Assembly: GCA_029212415.1 (NCBI GenBank)
Contig: JARGOF010000028.1
Coordinates: 1-63,419, forward strand
Reading direction: 5' to 3'
DNA length: 63,419 nucleotides
Source of the DNA: Rhizobiaceae bacterium
Lineage (GTDB): Bacteria > Pseudomonadota > Alphaproteobacteria > Rhizobiales > Rhizobiaceae
Within the stretch, counting starts at the first letter, position 1, and the number at the start of each line of letters is the position of its first letter. This document shows positions 9,199 to 17,945 of this stretch, one piece after another. The translations under genes and the position numbers were made by a program. The notes beneath the pieces are model-generated. The model searched no databases, was not told where the DNA came from, and saw only the letters and a program-made list of their open reading frames with translations.

Positions 9199-10116
9199 CT
9201 ATCGAATGGCATTCACTGCACGTTGGGCCATTTCCATGATCGCGTCGCGTGAATTGGCAACGGCAATGAAGCGGGCGTTGTGGCAGAATTTGGCGCCTTT
9301 GACGCCGCTTGCCTCTTCCAGCGCCTCATCCGTCAGGCCTGCCCAGGCAGCGGGCAGATCGGCGCGTTGCTCAAAGGTGTCATCCGACAGCTTGATGCCA
9401 TTAAGTGTCCAGTCATCACCACGCGGATTGACCACGAACAGCAGGTGATCGGCCTTGGCCTGTTCCAGGGCGGAGCGGTAGGGCATGCCCATGGGCAGCT
9501 CGAGGATGGGCGATGCACCTGCCTTGGCGATGGCCTCCAGCACGATGCTCCGGGCGCGGGCCTTGGCTGCCAGGTTGCGGATGAAGGCCTCGATAAAGCT
9601 GCGCGCTATGGGCAACGCCGTGAAAAACGCATCATCGGCCGCCGTTGGCGATGTGTCGTCGAACACCGGTTGCAGGCTTCCCAAAAGGGCAGGCAGGGAC
9701 AGGACCGACAAGGGCCCCGCCACCGAGGGCTCAATCGCGCCATTGTCCAGAAGATCGATCGGCAGCGCAAACTTCGTGTCAAAGGCCGTATGGATGTCTT
9801 CAATGTCATGGGCCGGCACATCCATGGCCGCCAGATAGGTCCTTCCATAATGGGCCCAGATCAAGCCGAAGGAGCTGAAGGGCTGACCGTCGCCGCGCAG
9901 CGGGCCAGGGCGCTGATGGTGGTCAAAAATCTGCGCCGCGGCATCATAGGACCCGCCCACATCAAAGATGATCTTGTCCGCCGAAGGCACAAGCCATTGC
10001 TTGTCGCGGCTGCGCCTCAGTTCGGCCTTCGGGAAAACCTGCGTGAGCACGACGGAAGACAGCAACTCATCCGCATGAAAACCGCCGGAATGGGTGACAA
10101 GATGGGTGATGGGCAT
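9199..10116 (-). CDS. MYG1 family protein (predicted metal-dependent hydrolase, UPF0160)
   Basis: A 305-residue protein of the MYG1 family, related to the DHH superfamily. Metal-binding motifs are visible: T-H-S-G-G-F-H-A-D-E at about residues 8-17, D-V-G-G at about 52-55 and D-H-H-Q-R at about 65-69. Eukaryotic MYG1 is reported as a 3'-5' RNA exonuclease; the bacterial role is not settled. The length is near that of the family, so the gene looks intact. It stands alone between the osmolyte operon and a hypothetical gene, with a start at 10116. Confidence 0.85.
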   Translation of the reverse strand: MPITHLVTHSGGFHADELLSSVVLTQVFPKAELRRSRDKQWLVPSADKIIFDVGGSYDAAAQIFDHHQRPGPLRGDGQPFSSFGLIWAHYGRTYLAAMDVPAHDIEDIHTAFDTKFALPIDLLDNGAIEPSVAGPLSVLSLPALLGSLQPVFDDTSPTAADDAFFTALPIARSFIEAFIRNLAAKARARSIVLEAIAKAGASPILELPMGMPYRSALEQAKADHLLFVVNPRGDDWTLNGIKLSDDTFEQRADLPAAWAGLTDEALEEASGVKGAKFCHNARFIAVANSRDAIMEMAQRAVNAIR

Positions 10117-10346
10117 GGGTTACTCCGAGGGTCGTGCAAATCAAAGCCAACCGACGTGGCCGCTCACAGGTGTTTCAAAGGCCCTATTCACAGCGAATGG
10201 CTGCCAGATCAACTGTTTTATTGAAGTGGAACAAAATCAGCAACGCCAAGACTGGCTATGAAGGGCGGAGATAATCGGGCGTTGGAATTCCCTGAAACGG
10301 GAACCTGCGTCGAATAGGCGGACTTGGGTGGTGGTAAAGAGCTGTG

Positions 10347-10772
10347 TCACGGATCAGCGTAGACGACGCGAAGAAACGCTTCTCCTTGTTGTTTTTCTTT
10401 CACCCTGGCCCAAAGACCGATCAGCCTCTCTTCGTCTGAAACGGCCCGCGCAAACACCATCGATTTTCTCACGCTACCGTCGGCCAGATATTCGTCGGCT
10501 TCTGTTCGCTTGGGTGAGCACTCTGAAAATCGAATATACATATAGACAAACGCCATCAAGTGTCTTTTTCCCATCGAAACGACGTGGTTTTCAATCGCGT
10601 GGGTAGCTGATTGAACACGATCAAAATTTGTTGCCCTCGCAGCGCGTTCAAGATCGACAAACAATTTGAACAGGTCCTTGTCGCTCAAAATGAGAAGGCC
10701 GTCCTTGGTCTTTTTGACGCCGTCTTTGACAAGTTTGTTTTCAACGAACTGATAGATTGATGGAGTGCTCAT
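10347..10772 (-). CDS. hypothetical protein, 141 residues
   Basis: I do not recognise this protein. It is soluble, has no signal peptide or membrane segment, is rich in charged residues, and seems largely helical (for example residues 30-65). Its base composition is clearly more AT-rich than the flanking genes, which hints at recent acquisition. The start at 10772 lies close to the divergent broken P-loop gene. The flanking 10117-10346 holds no recognisable gene. Confidence 0.55.
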   Translation of the reverse strand: MSTPSIYQFVENKLVKDGVKKTKDGLLILSDKDLFKLFVDLERAARATNFDRVQSATHAIENHVVSMGKRHLMAFVYMYIRFSECSPKRTEADEYLADGSVRKSMVFARAVSDEERLIGLWARVKEKQQGEAFLRVVYADP

Positions 10773-10834
10773 AAATTTCCCTTACCACATTGCGCACTCC
10801 CCATGAATGCCTTGTGTTCGTCACTCAGGGCGCG

Positions 10835-11068
10835 ATGGTTCACATCATCGAAGGGCCGGTGGGCGCAGGCAAGACGACCTTTGCCCATCAGCGCGCACGC
10901 CAATACAAGACACCGCCGCTGGTGCTGGATGGCTGGATGGTGCGCCTGTTCAGTGCGGATCGACCGCAGGACAACATCTGGCCCTGGTATGCCGAACGGC
11001 CGATTTTCCAGGTTGCCTTTGAAATGGGGCTGACACTTGCGGCAAATGTGGTTAGAGCGCAGCCATGA
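10835..11068 (+). pseudogene. truncated P-loop ATPase/kinase-like protein
   Basis: The product begins M-V-H-I-I-E-G-P-V-G-A-G-K-T-T-F, a clear Walker A (GPVGAGKTT), followed by V-L-D-G-W-M-V-R-L-F-S-A-D-R-P, as in small AAA or zeta-toxin-like phosphotransferases of about 150-170 residues. After about residue 50 (WPWYAER) the sequence no longer looks like the family and ends at residue 77, so the C-terminal half is missing. Its stop overlaps the start of the AbrB-type transporter gene by four bases. A deletion that joined the two genes is the simplest reading. Confidence 0.6.
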
Positions 11069-12144
11069 AAACCAATGCCGACACATTCAAAACGACAATC
11101 CTGACACTTGCAGCGGGGCTCGCGGGCTTCGCGCTGGCGCGATGGATTGGTTTTCCGGCGCCGGCTCTGACCGGGCCCGCCTTGCTGGTGATGCTGCTGT
11201 CACTGACAGGGGTGCGCCTGCAGGTACCCATCATCCTGCGCAATGGCTGTTTTGTCATCATCGGCCTGTCGCTGGGCACGGGGGTTACGCCGGACGTCTA
11301 TCAAACGGCAGCCCAATGGCCGGTCAGCTTCCTGTTTCTGGCCGCCAGCATCCTGATGATCTTTATTCTTTGCAAAACGGCACTCAGGCGTCTGTGGAAG
11401 CAGGATCGGGCGACCGCGATCCTGTCTTCCGTGCCGGGGCATCTGAGTTACATTCTGGGGCTTTCAACCCAATCGGGCGGCAATATTGCGATGATCAGCG
11501 TGATTCAAAGCACGCGGGTGCTGGCGCTGACGCTGCTGGTGCCCTTCGCTGTCGGCCTGATGGGCTATGATGTGTTTCACCCGGCGCCGCCCGGACTTGG
11601 CATGGAGCCGTTGGTGCTGGTGGCAAGTTTTACCCTGGCGCTGCTGCTGGGGTTGGTCCTGCTGCGGTTCAAAGTGCCGGCGGCGCTTCTTCTGGGCGGC
11701 ATGCTGCTGTCGACATCGACCCATTTGACCGGCCTTGTTGAGGGGCTTGTCCCGCAATGGGCGTCCGTGCCTGCTTTCGTCATCATGGGGGCGATGATCG
11801 GCAGTCGGTTTTCAGGTGTATCATTCGCCATGCTGCGCATGGCATTTGTCGCCGGCCTGGCATTGACCCTCATCGCCTTTGCCGTGACCATCTTCTTTGC
11901 CCTGTGTCTTATGCAATTTGTTGACCTGCCGCTGCCACAGGTGCTGATTGCCTTTGCGCCCGGGGGCGTTGAATCCATGGCGGCGATGGCCCTCATCATG
12001 CATGCCGATCCGACATTTGTCGCCGCCCATCATGTCTGGCGGCTGGTGATCCTGACATTCATGGCGCCGGTCCTGCTTGGGGGAGCAGAGGGAAACGACG
12101 ATGCGCACAGCGGTAAAGACAATAAAAAAGGCGGTTCCGAATGA
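11065..12144 (+). CDS. AbrB family membrane transporter
   Basis: A 359-residue inner-membrane protein with about ten hydrophobic helices in two repeated halves, each with a glycine/proline-rich motif (TGPALLVMLLSLTGVRLQVP in the first; L-L-G-G-M-L-L-S-T-S-T-H-L-T-G in the second). This is the duplicated membrane AbrB domain, originally described with ammonia-monooxygenase-like annotation; its transport substrate is unknown. The tail is hydrophilic and rich in Asp, Lys and Gly. The start ATG at 11065 is four bases inside the end of the broken P-loop gene. It converges on gcrA with a hairpin between them. Confidence 0.8.
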   Translation: MKTNADTFKTTILTLAAGLAGFALARWIGFPAPALTGPALLVMLLSLTGVRLQVPIILRNGCFVIIGLSLGTGVTPDVYQTAAQWPVSFLFLAASILMIFILCKTALRRLWKQDRATAILSSVPGHLSYILGLSTQSGGNIAMISVIQSTRVLALTLLVPFAVGLMGYDVFHPAPPGLGMEPLVLVASFTLALLLGLVLLRFKVPAALLLGGMLLSTSTHLTGLVEGLVPQWASVPAFVIMGAMIGSRFSGVSFAMLRMAFVAGLALTLIAFAVTIFFALCLMQFVDLPLPQVLIAFAPGGVESMAAMALIMHADPTFVAAHHVWRLVILTFMAPVLLGGAEGNDDAHSGKDNKKGGSE

Positions 12145-12152
12145 ACCGCCTT
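12121..12152 (-). terminator. intrinsic terminator of gcrA
   Basis: A 10-bp perfect stem (12128-12137 with 12143-12152) and a 5-base loop. On the minus strand the stem is followed by a run of six T and then ATT, a textbook intrinsic terminator for gcrA. It overlaps the last codons of the convergent AbrB-type gene. Confidence 0.75.
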
Positions 12153-12201
12153 GAAACAGTGTCTTTGCAAGCGCCCCAACCGGAACGCATGGCCTTTTCG
12201 A

Positions 12202-12741
12202 TCAACGCGCGCGCCGGCGCTCGCTGGCTGGCTGAAAAGCCAGTTTCGAATGGTAGCTGCAATAGGGGGCTGCCTCATCGCAATCGGTACCGCAAAAGAA
12301 AAAATCCTCCTGCATCGGGTCGCCGACAGGCCATTTGCAGGTTTTTTCGGTCAGTTCCGTCAGCGGCAGCTTCCGCGAGATGGGAATGACAACATCGTCA
12401 ACCGGGCGGGTGTCCACATAGGCCACGGCATCGGTGACAACGTCCTGCTTGAGCGCCGTCGCGCCACTGGAGCGGGGCATGCTGCGGGTCGTTGTTGTCG
12501 TTGTCGTTGTTGCGCGCGAAGCATATGTCGTGGTTGTGCTGCGTGCAGACGGAGCTGCCCGTTTGCTGCGCGATGTGCTGGTGCCGCCGGATTTGGCCCG
12601 ACCCGGCAGGGAAAGCCGGTGAACCTTGCCAATCACTGCATTGCGGGTGACACCGCCCAGTTCCGCTGCAATCTGGCTGGCACTGAGGCCTTCTGCCCAC
12701 AGTTTCGTTAACCGGTCTACGCGCTCATCAGTCCAACTCAT
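12202..12741 (-). CDS. gcrA: cell cycle regulator GcrA
   Basis: A 179-residue protein. The N-terminus MSWTDERVDRLTKLWAEG and the helix-turn-helix up to V-I-G-K-V-H-R-L-S-L-P-G-R are the GcrA DNA-binding domain. The C-terminal domain carries C135, C150, C154 and C161 and the C-K-W-P-V-G-D-P motif, the part that contacts sigma-70 in Caulobacter. The linker is odd: threonine runs at 69-72 and 78-85 encoded by a trinucleotide repeat. GcrA activates promoters with CcrM-methylated GANTC sites. The ATG at 12741 with AGAGGTG upstream is preferred over the TTG two codons earlier. A dense GANTC cluster lies just upstream. Confidence 0.95.
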   Translation of the reverse strand: MSWTDERVDRLTKLWAEGLSASQIAAELGGVTRNAVIGKVHRLSLPGRAKSGGTSTSRSKRAAPSARSTTTTYASRATTTTTTTTRSMPRSSGATALKQDVVTDAVAYVDTRPVDDVVIPISRKLPLTELTEKTCKWPVGDPMQEDFFFCGTDCDEAAPYCSYHSKLAFQPASERRRAR

Positions 12742-12776
12742 GGTCAAACACCTCTGCTATTAACATGCTGATGGCC

Positions 12777-12977
12777 GAATCCTTCAACGACTGCCGAATT
12801 CATTCCGGCACCGAAATATGTGATCATTGTTTGATCATTTAAGAGTCGTCAGGTCCGCCGCATGCAGTCCAAAATCTTGTCCTTAACGTAGTGATCGCGG
12901 GACTCGGTGACAAGAGTCCCGCGAATCAAGGGGAATCCTTTTTTGGGTTTTCCCCAACTTGCATTCATTTTTGACTC
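12777..12977. promoter_or_regulatory. gcrA-argD intergenic region with seven GANTC sites and two hairpins
   Basis: GANTC sites occur at 12777, 12843, 12901, 12914, 12923, 12933 and 12973, five of them within 77 bases; about one per 256 bases is expected by chance. Two of them sit in the arms of a 10-bp inverted repeat (12896-12905 with 12914-12923), followed by a weaker G4/C4 hairpin at about 12931-12956. CcrM methylates GANTC in alphaproteobacteria and GcrA reads that mark, so a methylation-controlled promoter for gcrA is likely. Otherwise the 457-base stretch 12742-13198 holds no gene I can support. Confidence 0.65.
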
Positions 12978-13198
12978 GAAATGAGGAAAAATGACCGAAC
13001 ATCTGTTCGTTTGCCCCGTATTTCGAGGCTGTTGATTGATGGCGATGGCCAGTATAAAGGTAATTATGCGGCTGCCTTTCGGGGCAGCTATTTGTTTTTT
13101 CGGTTGACCCGGCCAGTCCGGGGCAGCGTTTCGTCCAACAACGCGGCAAGCGCTGTGGCATTGGGAGCCAGCGCTTTGGCTTTGGGAGATTGAGAGCC

Positions 13199-14395
13199 AT
13201 GTCTGATCATTCGTCGCTCTTTGGCACGTATATGCGCATTCCCCTTCGCTTCGAACGCGGCGAGGGCGTCTGGCTGATCACTGAAGATGGCGATCGCTAT
13301 ATGGATTTCGCCACGGGCATTGCCGTCAGTTCTCTTGGCCACTCGCATCCCCACCTGGTTTCGGCCCTGAAGGACCAAGCCGACAAGCTTTGGCACCTGT
13401 CCAACATCTATGAAATTCCCGAGCAGACCCGGTTTGCCGACCGTCTGACCGAGGCAACATTTGCCGATCGGGTGTTTTTCACCAATTCCGGCGCCGAGGC
13501 GCTTGAATGCGCGATCAAGACCGCCAGGCGCTATCACTTCCACAAGGGCCAGCCCGATCGCTACGGCATCATAACCATCGAGGGTGCTTTCCACGGACGG
13601 ACCCTGGCAACCATTGCGGCAGGTGGGCAGGCGAAATATCTGGAAGGCTTCGGCCCGAAAGCCGCAGGCTTTGATCAGGTGCCCTTTGGCGATTTTGATG
13701 CGCTGCGTGCGGCGATTGATGACAATAGCGCTGCGATCCTCATTGAGCCCTTGCAGGGCGAGGGCGGCATTCGGGCGATACCAAAACAATGGCTGCAGGA
13801 TATTCGCGCCCTTTGCGACGAACACGGCCTGCTGCTGATCCTCGATGAAGTGCAAACCGGTGTAGGCCGGACAGGCAAATTGTTTGCCCACGAATGGGCC
13901 GGAATTACGCCTGACATCATGGCCATTGCCAAGGGCATAGGCGGTGGATTTCCACTGGGCGCCTGCCTGGCGACCGAGGACGCCGCCAGTGGCATGACAG
14001 CCGGAACGCACGGAACGACATTCGGCGGCAACCCGCTGGCCATGGCCGTGGGCAATGCCGTGCTGGATGTCGTTCTGGAAGACGGCTTTCTGCAGAATAT
14101 CCGTGATGTCGGACTGATCTTTACCCAGGGACTTGCCAGCATTGCAGACCGTTATCCCGATGTGGTGGAGGAAATTCGCGGCACCGGCCTGATGCTGGGC
14201 ATTAAATGCAAATGTCCCAACAGTGCATTGCAGCTGGCTATGCGCGATCAGCACCTGCTGGGCGTGCCCGCAGGCGACAATGTTGTCCGTCTTCTGCCAC
14301 CCCTGACCATCACTGCCGAGGAAGCCCGTATTGGTCTCGAGAAAATTGATGCCGCCGCCGCCATCGTATCCGGCAATTTGGCCAAACAGGCATGA
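13199..14395 (+). CDS. argD: acetylornithine aminotransferase
   Basis: A 398-residue class-III aminotransferase that converts N-acetylglutamate semialdehyde to N-acetylornithine in arginine synthesis; in bacteria it often also serves lysine synthesis. Visible features are [33 protein letters not shown] with the PLP-contacting Asp, and I-A-K-G-I-G-G-G with the PLP lysine. The ATG at 13199 is preferred over a TTG three codons upstream. argF and hslO follow on the same strand 49 and 23 bases apart, a common alphaproteobacterial cluster. Confidence 0.94.
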   Translation: MSDHSSLFGTYMRIPLRFERGEGVWLITEDGDRYMDFATGIAVSSLGHSHPHLVSALKDQADKLWHLSNIYEIPEQTRFADRLTEATFADRVFFTNSGAEALECAIKTARRYHFHKGQPDRYGIITIEGAFHGRTLATIAAGGQAKYLEGFGPKAAGFDQVPFGDFDALRAAIDDNSAAILIEPLQGEGGIRAIPKQWLQDIRALCDEHGLLLILDEVQTGVGRTGKLFAHEWAGITPDIMAIAKGIGGGFPLGACLATEDAASGMTAGTHGTTFGGNPLAMAVGNAVLDVVLEDGFLQNIRDVGLIFTQGLASIADRYPDVVEEIRGTGLMLGIKCKCPNSALQLAMRDQHLLGVPAGDNVVRLLPPLTITAEEARIGLEKIDAAAAIVSGNLAKQA

Positions 14396-14444
14396 AACGC
14401 GGCAGCATGGTTGCAACCGTTCTGCCTTCACAAGGAAAACTGCT

Positions 14445-15371
14445 ATGACATCCAATGGCGGCCCTCGTCATTTCCTTGATCTTTCCGCTGTTGCCGGCAA
14501 TGAGCTGCGCGACATTCTTGATCATGCGCATCTGCGCAAGACAGCGACAAAGAACGGAACCGCCGACAAGCCCCTGGCGGGCAAGGTTCTGGCGATGATC
14601 TTCGAGAAACCTTCAACCCGCACCCGGGTTTCCTTTGATGTTGGCATGCGCCAGTTGGGCGGTGAGACAATTCTCCTGTCGGGCAAGGAAATGCAGCTGG
14701 GCCATGCTGAATCCATTGCCGATACGGCGCGCGTTCTGTCGCGCTATGTCGATGCCGTCATGATCCGCACGACGGATCACGAGCGGCTGGTGGAACTGGC
14801 GAAATATGCCACAGTGCCTGTCATCAACGGTCTGACCGACGATACCCATCCCTGCCAGATCATGGCGGATGTCATGACCATTGAAGAGCATCGCGGCTCG
14901 GCCAAGGGCAAGACTCTGTCCTGGGTAGGCGATGGCAACAATGTGCTGCATTCGCTGATTGAAGGCTCTGCCCGCTTTGGCTATCAGATGAATATCGCCG
15001 TGCCGGCAGGTTCCGAGCCTTCCAAGCAATATCTCGACTGGGCCCGGGAAAACGGTGGCGTGGTCTCCATGTCGCATGACCCGGTGGCCATGGTGGCCGG
15101 TTCCGATTGCGTCATTACCGATACCTGGGTGTCGATGGGACAGGAACAGCGCGCTCGCGGCCACAATATTTTCAAGCCCTATCAGGTCAATGCCGATCTC
15201 ATGGCCAAGGCTGATCCCGATGCGCTCTTCATGCATTGCCTTCCGGCCCATCGCGGCGAAGAAGTGACCGACGACGTCATAGATGGGCCACAATCAGTGG
15301 TCTTTGACGAGGCTGAAAACAGACTACACGCACAGAAAAGCATTCTCGCCTGGTGTTTCGACCGGCTTTAG
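14445..15371 (+). CDS. argF: ornithine carbamoyltransferase
   Basis: A 308-residue cytoplasmic enzyme that makes citrulline from ornithine and carbamoyl phosphate. The carbamoyl-phosphate site is [12 protein letters not shown] at about residues 50-61, the H-P-C-Q motif lies near 130, and the ornithine-side H-C-L-P-A-H-R-G is near residue 266. The ATG at 14445 has an AAGGA site eight bases upstream; longer frames would overlap argD. The length is as usual for anabolic enzymes. It probably shares a transcript with argD and hslO. Confidence 0.95.
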   Translation: MTSNGGPRHFLDLSAVAGNELRDILDHAHLRKTATKNGTADKPLAGKVLAMIFEKPSTRTRVSFDVGMRQLGGETILLSGKEMQLGHAESIADTARVLSRYVDAVMIRTTDHERLVELAKYATVPVINGLTDDTHPCQIMADVMTIEEHRGSAKGKTLSWVGDGNNVLHSLIEGSARFGYQMNIAVPAGSEPSKQYLDWARENGGVVSMSHDPVAMVAGSDCVITDTWVSMGQEQRARGHNIFKPYQVNADLMAKADPDALFMHCLPAHRGEEVTDDVIDGPQSVVFDEAENRLHAQKSILAWCFDRL

Positions 15372-15394
15372 ATGGCTCTGAAAAGACAATTCGA

Positions 15395-16387
15395 ATGATG
15401 ACAGAGAATATGAACCTTGGAGAAATCGGCTACGCCGGTGATGATCAGGTCGTGCCTTTTCAGGTGGAAGGGCTGGATGCGCGCGGTCGTGCCGTGCAAC
15501 TCGGACCGATGCTCGATGCCATATTGGGGCGTCATGATTATCCCGAACCTGTTGCCCGCCTGCTGGCCGAAGCGATCACGCTGACGGTTCTGCTCGGCAC
15601 CTCGCTCAAATTTGCCGGAAAATTCATCGTCCAGACCCAGAGCGATGGCCCCGTGGACCTGCTGGTTGCCGATTTTTCGTCGCCTGACAGCATGCGCGCC
15701 TATGCCCGATTTGATGAAGAAGCCCTTGCCGAAGCGGTGGCTCAGAACCGGCTGGAGCCGCATGAACTGCTGGGCAAAGGCGTGCTCGCCTTCACCATTG
15801 ATCAGGGCGTGCACATGCAGCGCTATCAGGGCATTGTCGAGCTTGACGGCGCAACCCTTGAAGAGATTGCCCGGGCCTATTTCCGCCAGTCGGAACAGAT
15901 TCCGACGGAAGTGCGGCTGGCCGCGGCCCAGCTTTTCGTGCCCAACAGCAACGGCGAGCATGAGCATCATTGGCGCGCCGGTGGTGTCGTTCTGCAATTC
16001 CTGCCGCAATCGCCTGATCGCATGCGTGTGACGGATCTGCCCGGGGGCGATATTCCCGGCGATTTCGAAGAAGGCGAACCGGACGAAGATGACGACTGGC
16101 AGGAAGCCAGAATGCTGATGGGAACCATTGCCGATGATGAATTGGCCGATCCGCAGGTCGGTTCGGAACGGCTTCTCTTCCGGCTGTTTCACGAGCGCGG
16201 CGTGCGTGTCTTCGACCCGGTCGATGTGCGCGACAATTGCTCCTGCTCACGCGACAAGATCAAGTCTGTGCTTGCCGGTTTCGCTGAAGACGAGATCACG
16301 GAAAGTATTGAGGATGGGCAGATCACGGTCAATTGTGAATTCTGTTCCAGCAGCTACAGTTCTGATCCGGGCGAGATCAAAGAATAG
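15395..16387 (+). CDS. hslO: Hsp33 redox-regulated chaperone
   Basis: A 330-residue cytoplasmic holdase activated by oxidation. The C-terminal zinc site has the C-x-C and C-x-x-C pairs (NCSCSRDK, then N-C-E-F-C-S-S). The N-terminal domain shows the family segments D-D-Q-V-V-P-F-Q-V-E and RAVQLGPMLDAIL. Two adjacent ATGs (15395 and 15398) make the exact start uncertain; a third at 15410 is possible. An acidic insertion of about 20 residues (EEGEPDEDDDW) precedes the zinc domain, as is common in rhizobial Hsp33. Downstream is a 150-base gap and then the RND adaptor gene. Confidence 0.93.
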   Translation: MMTENMNLGEIGYAGDDQVVPFQVEGLDARGRAVQLGPMLDAILGRHDYPEPVARLLAEAITLTVLLGTSLKFAGKFIVQTQSDGPVDLLVADFSSPDSMRAYARFDEEALAEAVAQNRLEPHELLGKGVLAFTIDQGVHMQRYQGIVELDGATLEEIARAYFRQSEQIPTEVRLAAAQLFVPNSNGEHEHHWRAGGVVLQFLPQSPDRMRVTDLPGGDIPGDFEEGEPDEDDDWQEARMLMGTIADDELADPQVGSERLLFRLFHERGVRVFDPVDVRDNCSCSRDKIKSVLAGFAEDEITESIEDGQITVNCEFCSSSYSSDPGEIKE

Positions 16388-16537
16388 ACCGCGTCAATGC
16401 GTCTGTATTCACAGATCCGCTCAGGCACGTGCTTTCCTTTCTGGCAAAACGGCCCATGTTCCCAATAATGACACATCTTTAACGTTTCTTGTCCGATACC
16501 ATATCAAGAGACTGTGGGCCAAGCCGGAGTTGCATGG

Positions 16538-17944
16538 ATGCTGAATTCGATCAAGGACGAGCAGGACGCGGATGTGTCGAATGGCGAGGCGCCGAGCGCG
16601 CAGAACGCAGCTAGAAAATCGCCCTTCCTGCGCAGTGGCCGTGTCGTGGTGCAAACCCTGTTGATGCTGGCCGTGCTGGTTGGCTCCTATGCCGCGATGA
16701 ACCGCCTGATCGATACCAGAGCAGTGCGCGAGCCGCGCCCCGTCCGACCCACCATCTATACGGTGGAAACCCTGCCTGCCCAGCCACAGGACAACAGGCC
16801 TGCCCTGCAGGTCTATGGTGAAGTCCAGGCCGCCCGTTCGGTCGAACTGCGCCCGCTGGTCAATGGTGAAATCATCACGGTCAATGCTGATCTGAAAGCC
16901 GGCTCTCCCGTCACCAAAGGTGATGTTCTGCTTGAAATCGATCCCTTCAACTATCGCGGCGCCCTGTCCGAGGCAAAGGCAAATCTGGCCAAGGCACAGG
17001 CTTTGCTGACGGAGATCGAGGCGCGGATTGTTGCGGAGAAGGAACAATTGCTGGGCGCGCAAACGCAGTTGAAGCTTGCCCAGAGCGATCTGCAGCGCGC
17101 GCAATCACTGGTTTCCAGCGGCAATCTGACCGAGAAACAGGTGGAAGACCGGCGGCTGATCGTGTCACAGCGCGAACAGTCGGTCAGCCAGAGTCGCAAC
17201 AACCAGCTGATCGCCGAGGCGCAGCGAGAACAGCAGGTTGCCAATATCGACAGCCTGAGCTGGAAGGTTGAGCAGGCGGAGCGCAATCTGCAAAACACCG
17301 TCTTGCGGGCGCCCTTTGCCGGCGTGGTCAATTCTGCGAATGCCGAACCCGGGCGCTATGTCAGCAGCGCCGATGTGGTGGCCACATTATATGATGACAA
17401 GGCCATGGAGGTGCGCCTAACGCTGACGGACGCGCAATATGGCCGCATATCGACAGACGCCGATCCGCTGATCGGGCGTGCCATCAAGGTCATCTGGGTC
17501 GTTGGCCTGAGCAGCTATGAATATGCCGGACAAATTGATCGGATTGCCGCCGAGATCGCCTCCAGTCGCGGCGGTGTTGAACTCGTTGCATTGATTGATC
17601 CGACCAGCGCAGCGGTGCAATTGCGTCCCGGCGCCTTCGTCGAAGTCGTTGTTCCCGACAGGCTTTATCCCGAATCCTACAGACTGCCGGAGACGGCGCT
17701 GTACAACGGTGCTGATGTGTTTGTTGTGCAAGAGGGCAAACTTGCCCGTCGCACCGTCAAGGTTGCGGCCTTTGACGGCGAGGACATTATTGTTGCTGAT
17801 GGCTTGCAGCCGGGCGATCAGGTCATGACAACACATCTGACCCAGGCGGACGAAGGTGTCGTGGTGCGCCAACCGGGAGAGGCAGCTGCAGGCACGGACG
17901 GCAAGCCAGGTAAAATGGCGCCCGCTTCTGCCGGAGGCAGCTGA
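16538..17944 (+). CDS. RND efflux periplasmic adaptor (HlyD/MFP family)
   Basis: A 468-residue adaptor with one N-terminal membrane anchor (VVVQTLLMLAVLVGSYAAM, about residues 41-59), a lipoyl half-motif, a long coiled coil (about residues 150-260, rich in Ala, Gln, Glu) and a second lipoyl half (L-R-A-P-F-A-G-V-V). It has no lipobox. It would link the inner-membrane pump encoded next to an outer-membrane channel; no outer-membrane factor gene lies nearby. The ATG at 16538 follows CGGAG; a GTG at 16514 is the alternative. The pump gene starts two bases after its stop. Confidence 0.88.
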   Translation: MLNSIKDEQDADVSNGEAPSAQNAARKSPFLRSGRVVVQTLLMLAVLVGSYAAMNRLIDTRAVREPRPVRPTIYTVETLPAQPQDNRPALQVYGEVQAARSVELRPLVNGEIITVNADLKAGSPVTKGDVLLEIDPFNYRGALSEAKANLAKAQALLTEIEARIVAEKEQLLGAQTQLKLAQSDLQRAQSLVSSGNLTEKQVEDRRLIVSQREQSVSQSRNNQLIAEAQREQQVANIDSLSWKVEQAERNLQNTVLRAPFAGVVNSANAEPGRYVSSADVVATLYDDKAMEVRLTLTDAQYGRISTDADPLIGRAIKVIWVVGLSSYEYAGQIDRIAAEIASSRGGVELVALIDPTSAAVQLRPGAFVEVVVPDRLYPESYRLPETALYNGADVFVVQEGKLARRTVKVAAFDGEDIIVADGLQPGDQVMTTHLTQADEGVVVRQPGEAAAGTDGKPGKMAPASAGGS

Positions 17945-17945
17945 G

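Noticed and set aside
13088-14455. 455-codon open frame on the minus strand across argD
   Set aside because: Antisense shadow; argD on the plus strand has all catalytic motifs and the antisense product resembles nothing.
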